Made by a program: the position numbers and the translations under genes
The notes under the pieces: model-generated
The model's input: only the letters and a program-made list of their open reading frames with translations
Database searches by the model: none
What the model was told of the DNA's origin: nothing
In this document: piece by piece, positions 7,047 to 15,341 of the stretch
Position numbering within the stretch: the stretch's first letter is position 1
Layout: each line of letters opens with the position of its first letter
Source: Modicisalibacter sp049808615
GTDB lineage: Bacteria > Pseudomonadota > Gammaproteobacteria > Pseudomonadales > Halomonadaceae
NCBI RefSeq assembly: GCF_049808615.1
Contig: NZ_JBNCAN010000008.1
Coordinates: 62,001 to 126,000, forward strand
Direction: 5' to 3'
DNA length: 64,000 nt

Positions 7047-9695
7047 TTAGCCAGTATTGCGCAGGCCGGCGGAAATCCCCGCCATCGTCACCATCAATGC
7101 CCGCGATAGCTCCGGGCTGATCGCCCCATCCGCGTCTCGATTTCGCTGCAACAGCTCCGCCTGCAGGCTATGCAGCGGATCGATGTAGGGATTGCGCACA
7201 TCGATGGCCTGGCGAATCAAGGGTGTATCGGCAAGCAGGGTATCCTGGTCGAGAATCTCCAACAGCGTGCGCTGCAGAAGCTGCATGCGCTCGCGCAGTT
7301 GCTTGCCCAGCGCCTTGAGTGAGGGCTCGACCACCAGGCGATGCTCGTAGTAGGCAGCGATGTCGACGTCCGCCTTGCCCAACAGCATCTCGAGCATGTC
7401 GAGATAGGTGCCAAAGAATGGCCAGCGCTTGCGCATTTCGCGCAGGTGCTCCAGTCCTCCTTCTTCCTCTATCCGCGCCGAGAAGGCCTCGCCGCTGCCC
7501 AGCCAAGCCGGCAGCATCAGACGAGTCTGGGTCCAGGCAAAGATCCAGGGAATCGCTCGCAGGGATTCGACACCGCCTTCCTGACGGCGCTTGGCCGGGC
7601 GCGACCCCAGCGGCAGGCGACCCAAGGCGCCTTCCGGGGTGACCGCACGGAAATACGGTACGAAATCCGGATTCTCACGTACCACACCGACATAGCCACG
7701 ATGCGCGATGTCTGCCAGACGGTCCATTTCTTCTCGCCAGGCCGGCTCGGGCATCGGCGGCGGCAACAGTGTGGCCTCGAGCACGGCACAGGCGTAAATT
7801 TCCATGGAACGCAGGGCGATATCCGCCTGGCCGAACTTGAAGCGAATCATCTCTCCCTGCTCGGTGACCCGCAGGCTGCCATTCACCGAACCCGGCGGCT
7901 GGGACAAAATGGCGGCGTGAGCCGGTCCCCCGCCCCGTCCCACGGTGCCGCCACGGCCATGGAACAAGGTCAGCTTGACGCCTTGGCGCTCGCAGACCTC
8001 GACCAGCGTCTCCTGGGCACGGTATTGGGCCCAGGCTGCCGCCAGTTGTCCGGCATCCTTGGCAGAATCGGAATAGCCGATCATCACCTCCTGGCGATCG
8101 TTGACCAGACGACGATAGCCGGGCAGCGACAGCAGTTGATCGATGGCCTCGCCGGCACCATCGAGGTCGCTCAGGGTCTCGAACAAGGGGGCAATGGGTA
8201 GTCTCACATCGCCCCCGGCCTCCTTCATCAACAAGGCGACCGCCAGCACGTCGGAAGGCTGCCCCGCCATGGATATCACGTAAGTACCCAGCGCCTCGCG
8301 ATGCTCCTGGGCAATGGTGCGAAAGGTGTCGAGCACTTCTCGGGTTTCGGTAGAGCACTCCCAGTGGCGTGGAATGAGCGGGCGACGCGAGGTGAGCTCC
8401 TCCAACAGGAAGGCCTGGCGTTGCTGCTCGTCCCACTCCCGATAACGACCCAGACCCAGATAGTCGCTGAGCTCGTCGAACACCTGGCTGTGGCGGCTGG
8501 ATTCCTGACGGATATCGAGCTTGGTGAGAGTAACGCCAAACACGGCGATTCGGCGCAGCGTATCGAGCAGTACGCCATTGGCGATACCGCTCAGGCCTAC
8601 GTCGCATAGCGAGCGATAGCAGGCCAGCAGCGGCGTGTAGAGCTGATCCCGGGTCTCGATGATGGGGCCGCCGTCGTAGTTGACACCGTCGATACACGCC
8701 TGCGCCCAGTCGCGCGTCGCCTCGACTCGGGTAATCAATCGCTTGATCAGCGCCCGGTAAGGCTCCGCCTCGTCGCCGACTTCCGCCTTCAAGGCGCTGT
8801 TGGCCTTCCACATCGACAGCTCGGTCTTGAGTTGATCCAGATCGCGCAGATACAGATCCGCGGCCATCCAGCGCCCCAGCAACAGCACCTCTCGGGTGAC
8901 CTTGGCGGTCACGTTCGGGTTACCGTCGCGATCACCGCCCATCCAGGAGGCGAAGCGCAGCGGTGCCGCGTCAAGTGGCAGGCGTTCACCGGCGGCGTCG
9001 AGCAATAGATTATCGAGATCGCGGTGAAAATTCGGTACCGCCTGCCAGAGCGAGTTCTCGATCACCGCGAAGCCCCACTTGGCCTCATCCACCGGGGTCG
9101 GTCGCTCATGGCGTATCTCATCGGTGTGCCAGGCCTGGCTGATCAATTCCTTGAGTCGTCCTTGGGCCCGCGCGGCGCGCTCCGGATAATCCAGGCTGCC
9201 CTCCATCATGGTCAGGCAATCATCGATGGCATCGTACTTCTGGATCAGCGTGCGGCGAATGACCTCGGTGGGATGCGCAGTAAGCACCAGCTCGACCCGC
9301 ATTCCCGCCAGTGTTTCGACCAGTTGACGAGGCGCATGCCCGGCCTGGCGGATGCGCTCGAACAGTTCATCGAGCGACGGCTGCGATCCTGGTTTGTAAT
9401 CCTCGACGCGGCGAAAACGCGCACGGTAATGCTGCTCGGCGATATTGGCAAAATTGAGGAACTGATTGAAGGCCCGGGTCACCGGCAGGAGTTCTTCATC
9501 CGGCAGAGTGCGCAGGTACTCGATCAATTCACGCTGGGAGTCGCCGCCCTCCTGGCGACCACGCTTGGCCAGTGCTCGGATGGTCTCGATCTTGTCGACG
9601 AATCCCTCGCCCAGATCCTCGGCGATGGTATGTCCCAGGCTGTCGCCCAGAACACGAACATTCTCCCGCAGCGATTCATGCAGATGCTGACCCAT
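7047..9695 (-). CDS. ppc: Phosphoenolpyruvate carboxylase
   Basis: Carboxylates phosphoenolpyruvate with bicarbonate to give oxaloacetate, replenishing the TCA cycle. The 882 residues match the family. Signatures seen are VLTAHPTE with the catalytic His near 140, the glycine loop FHGRGGTVGRGGGP, the YSDSAKDAG block, and the C-terminal MAGISAGLRNTG that carries the conserved last residues of the active site. The frame is open to 9752, but the ATG at 9695 follows GAGGAG and overlaps the mazG stop by one base (TGATG), so it is chosen. The mazG-ppc coupling places ppc at the end of the relA-mazG transcript. Confidence 0.97.
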   Translation of the reverse strand: MGQHLHESLRENVRVLGDSLGHTIAEDLGEGFVDKIETIRALAKRGRQEGGDSQRELIEYLRTLPDEELLPVTRAFNQFLNFANIAEQHYRARFRRVEDYKPGSQPSLDELFERIRQAGHAPRQLVETLAGMRVELVLTAHPTEVIRRTLIQKYDAIDDCLTMMEGSLDYPERAARAQGRLKELISQAWHTDEIRHERPTPVDEAKWGFAVIENSLWQAVPNFHRDLDNLLLDAAGERLPLDAAPLRFASWMGGDRDGNPNVTAKVTREVLLLGRWMAADLYLRDLDQLKTELSMWKANSALKAEVGDEAEPYRALIKRLITRVEATRDWAQACIDGVNYDGGPIIETRDQLYTPLLACYRSLCDVGLSGIANGVLLDTLRRIAVFGVTLTKLDIRQESSRHSQVFDELSDYLGLGRYREWDEQQRQAFLLEELTSRRPLIPRHWECSTETREVLDTFRTIAQEHREALGTYVISMAGQPSDVLAVALLMKEAGGDVRLPIAPLFETLSDLDGAGEAIDQLLSLPGYRRLVNDRQEVMIGYSDSAKDAGQLAAAWAQYRAQETLVEVCERQGVKLTLFHGRGGTVGRGGGPAHAAILSQPPGSVNGSLRVTEQGEMIRFKFGQADIALRSMEIYACAVLEATLLPPPMPEPAWREEMDRLADIAHRGYVGVVRENPDFVPYFRAVTPEGALGRLPLGSRPAKRRQEGGVESLRAIPWIFAWTQTRLMLPAWLGSGEAFSARIEEEGGLEHLREMRKRWPFFGTYLDMLEMLLGKADVDIAAYYEHRLVVEPSLKALGKQLRERMQLLQRTLLEILDQDTLLADTPLIRQAIDVRNPYIDPLHSLQAELLQRNRDADGAISPELSRALMVTMAGISAGLRNTG

Positions 9696-10552
9696 CACAA
9701 GCTCTCCTCGGTACTGTTGCGTTCGCGTTCGCGATGTTTGGCATCGTTCCAATGGCGATCCATTTCCGCCAGATCGGCCTCTTCAAGGGTTCGTCCCGAC
9801 TGGGCCAAGGCCTGTTCGACATAACCAAAGCGTCGTTCGAACTTGCCATTGGTGGCGCGCAACGCCTGCTCGGGATCGATTTTCCGTTGCCTTGCCAGAT
9901 TGACCACCGCAAACAATAGATCGCCGATTTCTTCGCGGACATGATCATCGTCTGCAGCATCCAAGGCCTCTTCGACTTCATCGAGTTCCTCGCGGATCTT
10001 GGCTATCACATCCCGGGTATCGGGCCAATCGAAACCGACCCGTGATGCACGCTTGGTCAGCTTGGCCGCTCGGGTCAGGGCCGGCAGTCCTCGGGGAATG
10101 TCGGCAAGTACCGCACCGGCCTCTTGATCATGACGATCGTCACGTTCCTCGGCCTTGAGCTGCTCCCAGCGTCTATCGATATTTTCAATCTCGGCGGCGC
10201 TGGCATTCCGGCGACGCGACGCCAGGGTGCCCTCCGGGAATACGTGGGGATGACGTTTGAGCATCTTGCTCATCAAGGCGTCGATCACATCCTGAAAGTC
10301 GAAACGCCCTTCTTCATGAGCAAACTGGCTGTAGTACACCACCTGAAACAGCAGGTCGCCGAGTTCACTCGGCAGTTCGTCGAAGGCGCGACGCTCAATG
10401 ACATCGGCCACCTCGTAGGCTTCCTCCAGGGTATGCGGCACGATGCTGTGCCAGTCCTGCTTGACGTCCCAAGGACATCCTTGCTCGGGATCGCGCAGCA
10501 CCGCCATCAAGGCAAGCAGGTCATCGAGACTGTAGTGTGCAAATTCGTTCAT
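9695..10552 (-). CDS. mazG: Nucleoside triphosphate pyrophosphohydrolase MazG
   Basis: Hydrolyses (d)NTPs to the monophosphate and pyrophosphate. In E. coli it also lowers ppGpp levels and clears damaged nucleotides. It has 285 residues with two tandem all-alpha MazG folds. The first contains CPWDVKQ and the metal-binding helix EEAYEVAD (about residues 44-51); the second is around EELDEVEEAL and EEIGDLLFAVVNLAR. It overlaps the relA stop by four bases (ATGA), so the alarmone synthetase and MazG are co-translated, as in many Gammaproteobacteria. It is followed immediately by ppc. Confidence 0.95.
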   Translation of the reverse strand: MNEFAHYSLDDLLALMAVLRDPEQGCPWDVKQDWHSIVPHTLEEAYEVADVIERRAFDELPSELGDLLFQVVYYSQFAHEEGRFDFQDVIDALMSKMLKRHPHVFPEGTLASRRRNASAAEIENIDRRWEQLKAEERDDRHDQEAGAVLADIPRGLPALTRAAKLTKRASRVGFDWPDTRDVIAKIREELDEVEEALDAADDDHVREEIGDLLFAVVNLARQRKIDPEQALRATNGKFERRFGYVEQALAQSGRTLEEADLAEMDRHWNDAKHRERERNSTEESL

Positions 10553-12807
10553 GAACGTACTCTTTTCCGAGTGCCTTCGCGCAGACGTTTGACATCGACG
10601 ACATTGGGCAGTTGCTGGATGCGCGAGAAGATGCGTCCTAGCGACTCGAGGCCATCGACTTCCAGCGTGATCTTCAGCCGGGCGAGGTTGTCGTCCTTGT
10701 CAGTCAGCGTATTGACCGCCAGCACGTTGACACGATCGTGACTGAACACATGGACCACGTCTCGCAGCAGCCCCGGCCGGTCCCAGGCTTCGATCTCGAT
10801 GTTTACCGGGTACTTGCTGCGCGCCTTCTTGCCCCACTCGACATCGACGATGCGGCCGGGTTCCTCGCTGCGCAACTGCAGAATGTTCGGGCAGTCCTGA
10901 CGATGGATGGTAACCCCCCGGCCTTGGGTGATGTAGCCGATGATCTGATCGCCATGCACCGGGTGACAGCAGTTGGCCATGACGGTCTTGAGATTGCCGA
11001 CACCCAGCACGGTGATGCCGTCATCCTTTTGACTGAGCGGCTTGGGCTTGGTCAGTAGTTTGTCGAGCTGCTCTTCATCGTCACTCTCGCCAAACAATTG
11101 CTGAGCCTGATGCAATACCTGACCGATGCGCAAATCGCCGGCGCCAATGGCAGCATACATGTCATCCGGATTCTGATAGTTGACCGCCCTGGCCAGTGTC
11201 GTGAGGTTCAAGCCTTCGATATCCAGGCGTTTGAACTCCTTGTCGAACAGCGCCCGGCCCTCTTCCAGGTTCTGATCCCGCGCCTGATGCTTGAACCAGG
11301 CCTGAATCTTGGCCCTGGCCCGGGACGTCTTGACGTAACCGAGATTGGGATTGAGCCAGTCGCGGCTAGGCCCCCCTTTGGTAGCGGTAAGAATCTCGAC
11401 CTGGTGCCCGGTCTTGAGCTTGTAGGTAAGTGGAACGATACGCCCGTTGATTTTGGCACCTCGGCAACGATGGCCAATCTCGGTATGCACGCGATAGGCG
11501 AAATCGATGGGCGTGGCATTGCGCGGCAAGTCGATGACGTGCCCTTCCGGGGTGAAGACATAGATGCGATCCGGGGCCACGTCGCTGGCCAGCCCTTCAC
11601 GCAGATCGCCCAGTTCGCCGACCTCGTCCTGCCAGGCGAGCACCTGACGCAACCAGGCGATCTTCTCTTCGTAGCCGCGGCTCTTTCCACCCACCTCATG
11701 CCCCTTGTAACGCCAGTGGGCACAGACCCCGAGCTCCGCATCCTCGTGCATCGTGAAGGTGCGAATCTGAATCTCCAGCACCTTGTTCTCGGGTCCGATC
11801 AAGGCAGTGTGCAGCGACTGATAGCCATTCTTCTTCGGGTTGGCGATATAGTCGTCGAACTCGTTGGGCACGTGATGCCAGCGGGAATGCACGATACCCA
11901 GGGCGGCGTAGCAGTCGGCCACTTTCTCAACCAGGATACGCACGGCACGCACGTCGTAGACTTGGGAGAAATCGATACGCTTGCGCTGCATCTTGCGCCA
12001 GATCGAGTAGATGTGCTTGGCCCTCCCATCTATCTGATAGCCGGTGATGCCCTGCTGATCGAGTAGGCCCTCCAGGGTCGAGACCACCTCCTTGATGTAG
12101 CGATCGCGATCCAGTCGCTTCTCCGCCAGCAGCCTGGCTATGGCCTTGTAATCGTCTTCATGAAGATAGCGAAACGACAGATCCTCGAGCTCCCACTTGA
12201 GCTGACCTATCCCCAAGCGATGCGCCAGCGGGGCATAGATATCGGCAACTTCATGCGCCACCTGCAGACGTTTTTCCCGCGGCGCCTCACGCACTTGGCG
12301 TAACGCACAGGTTCGCTCGGCAATCTTGATCAGCGCGATCCGCACATCGTCGATCATGGTGACCAGCATCTTGCGCAGGTTGTCTTGCTGGTTGTGCTGG
12401 GACAATCCCCGGCTAGGCATCTGTTGCTGACTGATCGCCGCCATGGAGAGTACGCCCGCGATCAGACCGGCCACCTCGCGGCCAAAGCGTTTCTCGACCC
12501 CTTCGACGCTGATCCTGCCTTCACGCACCGCCCGGTAAAGCACGGCGGCTTCCAGCGTTTCCTGGTCGAGCTTGAGCTCGCTCAGGATATCCGCCATCTC
12601 CAGACCGGTGCGAAAGCTGGAGCCGTCCGCTAGCCAGGCCTTGTGTGGCTTTTCCGCGCCCCGCGCAAGATGATCGGCCAATTCGCATACAGCACGCATC
12701 TCATCCGCATCTCGCAGCACCACATCGTCTTGCAGACGCTCGAGCCAGAGGGAAATATCGACATTCCCCTCGTCGGTCAGTGGCTGATCTTCACGAACCT
12801 TGACCAT
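10549..12807 (-). CDS. relA: GTP pyrophosphokinase RelA
   Basis: The ribosome-associated (p)ppGpp synthetase of the stringent response, 752 residues. Domains in order: a degenerate hydrolase domain (about 40-190; the catalytic HD pair is not apparent, as in RelA rather than SpoT), the synthetase domain (about 240-350, with YDVRAVRILV and GYQSLHTALIG), TGS (about 400-465, RIYVFTPEGHVIDLP), a helical and zinc-finger-like region with CCHPVHGD, and a C-terminal ACT domain. GGAGGA lies eight bases before the ATG. It is transcribed behind rlmD and leads into mazG. Confidence 0.95.
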   Translation of the reverse strand: MVKVREDQPLTDEGNVDISLWLERLQDDVVLRDADEMRAVCELADHLARGAEKPHKAWLADGSSFRTGLEMADILSELKLDQETLEAAVLYRAVREGRISVEGVEKRFGREVAGLIAGVLSMAAISQQQMPSRGLSQHNQQDNLRKMLVTMIDDVRIALIKIAERTCALRQVREAPREKRLQVAHEVADIYAPLAHRLGIGQLKWELEDLSFRYLHEDDYKAIARLLAEKRLDRDRYIKEVVSTLEGLLDQQGITGYQIDGRAKHIYSIWRKMQRKRIDFSQVYDVRAVRILVEKVADCYAALGIVHSRWHHVPNEFDDYIANPKKNGYQSLHTALIGPENKVLEIQIRTFTMHEDAELGVCAHWRYKGHEVGGKSRGYEEKIAWLRQVLAWQDEVGELGDLREGLASDVAPDRIYVFTPEGHVIDLPRNATPIDFAYRVHTEIGHRCRGAKINGRIVPLTYKLKTGHQVEILTATKGGPSRDWLNPNLGYVKTSRARAKIQAWFKHQARDQNLEEGRALFDKEFKRLDIEGLNLTTLARAVNYQNPDDMYAAIGAGDLRIGQVLHQAQQLFGESDDEEQLDKLLTKPKPLSQKDDGITVLGVGNLKTVMANCCHPVHGDQIIGYITQGRGVTIHRQDCPNILQLRSEEPGRIVDVEWGKKARSKYPVNIEIEAWDRPGLLRDVVHVFSHDRVNVLAVNTLTDKDDNLARLKITLEVDGLESLGRIFSRIQQLPNVVDVKRLREGTRKRVRS

Positions 12808-12847
12808 AATTCTTTCCTCCCTGGCGCTTTCCGCCCCCTAGAAGATG

Positions 12848-14272
12848 CTAAGCCGGTGAACGCTCGAACAACAGCATGGCCTCGAGATGAGCGGTCTGTA
12901 CGAACATGTCCGCTACGGCAGCCCGGGTGATGTGATAGCCCCCTTCCACCAGATGCAGCGCATCCCGTGAAAGGGTCGCCGGATCACAGGAAACATAGAG
13001 AATTCGCTCTACTTCGCTTTTCGCCAGGGTTCGGCATACCGTTTCAGCACCACCGCGAGGCGGATCGAGAACGACGCTATGAGGTCGCGAATCGAGAGGT
13101 GGAGGCTGGTTCAGGTCACCCATCCGGGCCTCGATATTGTTCAGGTCGTTGTAACGGGCGTTGCCCCGAAGCCGCTCGACCATGGCTAGACTCCCTTCCA
13201 CGCTGAGGAGGTTGGCCACCTGCGGCGCAAGAGCCAGGCTGAAATTGCCCACACCTGCGAACAGATCCAGCACGCGCTCGTCCTTGTGGGGTGTGAGCCA
13301 CTCCAGCGCACAGGTAACCAGCGCCTGGTTGATCTCGGCATTGATCTGCAAAAAATCCCCAGGCGCAATGTACAGCTCGAGATCGCGATGACCACTCTTC
13401 GGGGTATAGCTCAAGCGTGGCGCTTTGCCGACCCATTCGAGCACGGGATCCTGGCGCCCTTGAAGCAACCCGAGCGCCACCCCATGGGCATCCGCCCACT
13501 GCCGCCAGCGCTTGGCATCGTCCAGGTTGGTGCGTAGCTGACGAATCACGACAGCCGCACCATGATCGCCGACGAGCAATTCTATATGCCCGACCTGACG
13601 TGGCGCCTGGAGATGATCAAGACATTCTCGTAGCGGCCCCAGAAGCGCCGACAGAGACGGCGCCAGAATGGGGCATTCGCCAATATCCACCAGATAGTGG
13701 CTGCCCCGGGCGCGAAACCCCAGATGCACCCGGCCCTTTGCATCGACCTTGACACCGAGCCGGGCACGACGACGATAGCCAAATCCTTTACCGGCAAGCA
13801 GCCTTGGGGGTAGTGAAAGCGTGATGCCCTGACGCGCCAGTTGATCGATCAACACATCGCATTTATGTCGGCGCTGCGCCTCCAGGGCCAGATGCTGCAG
13901 ATCGCAGCCGCCACACTGCGCATAATGCGGACAAGGCGGCGAGATACGATCGGCGGAGGGCGTGATGAGCTCGCGCGGGTGCGCTTCATCGAAACGCTTG
14001 CGGCTACGGTGGATCGCCACCTTGACCCGTTCGCCGGGCAGCACCTGATTCACGAACAGGGTCTTGCCCGATGCGTTGCGGGCGATACCGCGCCCATCAT
14101 GCGCCAAGCGCAGAATATCCACCTCGTACTGGCCCGCGTCGTCAGGATTGGCGCCGCTCGTTTCCGCGCGATTGATCGACGTCCGATCTTTCGTCGAACT
14201 CTCTATTGTCGAATCAGAAGAAATACGCTGCCTGGACATCCGCGCAGGACGTCGCTTGCCCAGCATGCCCAT
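12848..14272 (-). CDS. rlmD: 23S rRNA (uracil-1939-C5)-methyltransferase RlmD
   Basis: A SAM-dependent enzyme that makes m5U1939 in 23S rRNA. It has 474 residues. An N-terminal TRAM domain (about 45-105) is followed by a 4Fe-4S site formed by CPHYAQCGGC and a later Cys in GECPIL. The methyltransferase fold shows VLDLFAGVGNFSL for SAM binding and the catalytic Cys in YVSCDPATLSRD. The family is RumA/TrmA; the Cys cluster and length point to RlmD. GGGAG precedes the ATG. It starts two bases after the cysM stop and sits upstream of relA. Confidence 0.93.
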   Translation of the reverse strand: MGMLGKRRPARMSRQRISSDSTIESSTKDRTSINRAETSGANPDDAGQYEVDILRLAHDGRGIARNASGKTLFVNQVLPGERVKVAIHRSRKRFDEAHPRELITPSADRISPPCPHYAQCGGCDLQHLALEAQRRHKCDVLIDQLARQGITLSLPPRLLAGKGFGYRRRARLGVKVDAKGRVHLGFRARGSHYLVDIGECPILAPSLSALLGPLRECLDHLQAPRQVGHIELLVGDHGAAVVIRQLRTNLDDAKRWRQWADAHGVALGLLQGRQDPVLEWVGKAPRLSYTPKSGHRDLELYIAPGDFLQINAEINQALVTCALEWLTPHKDERVLDLFAGVGNFSLALAPQVANLLSVEGSLAMVERLRGNARYNDLNNIEARMGDLNQPPPLDSRPHSVVLDPPRGGAETVCRTLAKSEVERILYVSCDPATLSRDALHLVEGGYHITRAAVADMFVQTAHLEAMLLFERSPA

Positions 14273-14274
14273 AG

Positions 14275-15171
14275 TCAGACTCCCGGGGCAAATAGACCCG
14301 TCGACAGGTAGCGATCGCCCCGGTCGCAGACGATGAAGACGATCACGGCATTCTCGACCTGCTCTGCGACGCGCAGCGCTCCAGCCAGACTGCCGCCAGA
14401 GGAGACGCCTGCCAGGATTCCCTCTTCCCGGGCCAACCGGCGCATGTGTTCCTCGGCTTCCTGCTGACCGATGTCCAGCACGCTATCCACGCGGGATGCG
14501 TCGAAGATACTGGGTAGATATGCCTCGGGCCAGCGCCGGATGCCGGCGATGCTGGCACCGTCCTCCGGCTGCAGGCCGACGATCTGAATCGCCGGGTTGC
14601 GCTCCTTGAGATAGCGTGAGACCCCCATGATCGTACCGGTGGTGCCCATGGAACTGACGAAGTGGGTCAGCGTGCCATCGGTCTGTTGCCATAGTTCCGG
14701 GCCGGTGGTTTTAAAATGCGACAGGGGGTTGTCCGGATTGGCGAACTGATCCAACGGCTTGCCTTCGCCTCGAGCGATCATGGCCTGGGCGAGATCCCGA
14801 GCGCCCTCCATGCCCTCTTCCTTGGAGACGCCTATCAGTTCGGCGCCATAAGCGGCCATGGCCTGCTTGCGTTCGCTGGAGGCGTTATCCGGCATGATCA
14901 AGACCATGCGATAGCCCTTGATGGCCGCCGCCATGGCCAGAGCGATGCCAGTATTGCCCGAGGTCGCCTCGATGAGGGTGTCTCCCGGCACGATATCCCC
15001 CCGGGCCTCTGCCTCGCTGATCATCGCCAGGGCCGGCCGGTCCTTTACAGAGCCCGCCGGATTATTCCCTTCCAGCTTGGCCAGGAGTGTATTGTTACGT
15101 CCGGCGTTGATACGCTGCAAACGTACAAGCGGCGTATTGCCGACCACAGCTTCGAGGGTATGAAATTGCAT
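14275..15171 (-). CDS. cysM: Cysteine synthase B
   Basis: A PLP-dependent O-acetylserine sulfhydrylase making cysteine from O-acetylserine and sulfide or thiosulfate. It has 298 residues. The cofactor Lys is K43 in NPAGSVKDR, the phosphate loop is SGNTGIALA, and the substrate loop is near EATSGNTG. The CysM subtype is favoured over CysK by the short length and by the gene context next to gacS and rlmD. The frame could start 12 bases earlier, but GGGAGAG lies close before the ATG at 15171. A perfect TATAAT sits about 75 bases upstream. Confidence 0.92.
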   Translation of the reverse strand: MQFHTLEAVVGNTPLVRLQRINAGRNNTLLAKLEGNNPAGSVKDRPALAMISEAEARGDIVPGDTLIEATSGNTGIALAMAAAIKGYRMVLIMPDNASSERKQAMAAYGAELIGVSKEEGMEGARDLAQAMIARGEGKPLDQFANPDNPLSHFKTTGPELWQQTDGTLTHFVSSMGTTGTIMGVSRYLKERNPAIQIVGLQPEDGASIAGIRRWPEAYLPSIFDASRVDSVLDIGQQEAEEHMRRLAREEGILAGVSSGGSLAGALRVAEQVENAVIVFIVCDRGDRYLSTGLFAPGV

Positions 15172-15247
15172 GAACTCTCCCATCTGACCACGGGGCGCGA
15201 AGTGCCACCCGTGGGTAAAAAACTGCTCAACGAAACACGTCGCCTAC

Positions 15248-15276
15248 ATTATATCCCTGCCGGCCAACGCTGGACA
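15248..15276 (-). promoter_or_regulatory. Candidate sigma-70 promoter for cysM-rlmD-relA-mazG-ppc
   Basis: On the minus strand a consensus -10 TATAAT (15248-15253) lies 17 bases after a weak -35 TGTCCA (15271-15276, three of six matches). It sits in the divergent gap between cysM and gacS. Confidence 0.45.
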
Positions 15277-15341
15277 GGCAAGCTCTGCAAGTCCCTCGTC
15301 GTCGCCGTATCGTTTCGTATCAGGCGCCGCCAGGTGTCGCC

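Noticed and set aside
7341..8201. 286-codon plus-strand frame opposite ppc
   Set aside because: It is entirely antisense to conserved ppc sequence with no supporting signal.
11098..12066. 322-codon plus-strand frame opposite relA
   Set aside because: It mirrors the relA coding bias, has no ribosome binding site and shows no domain.
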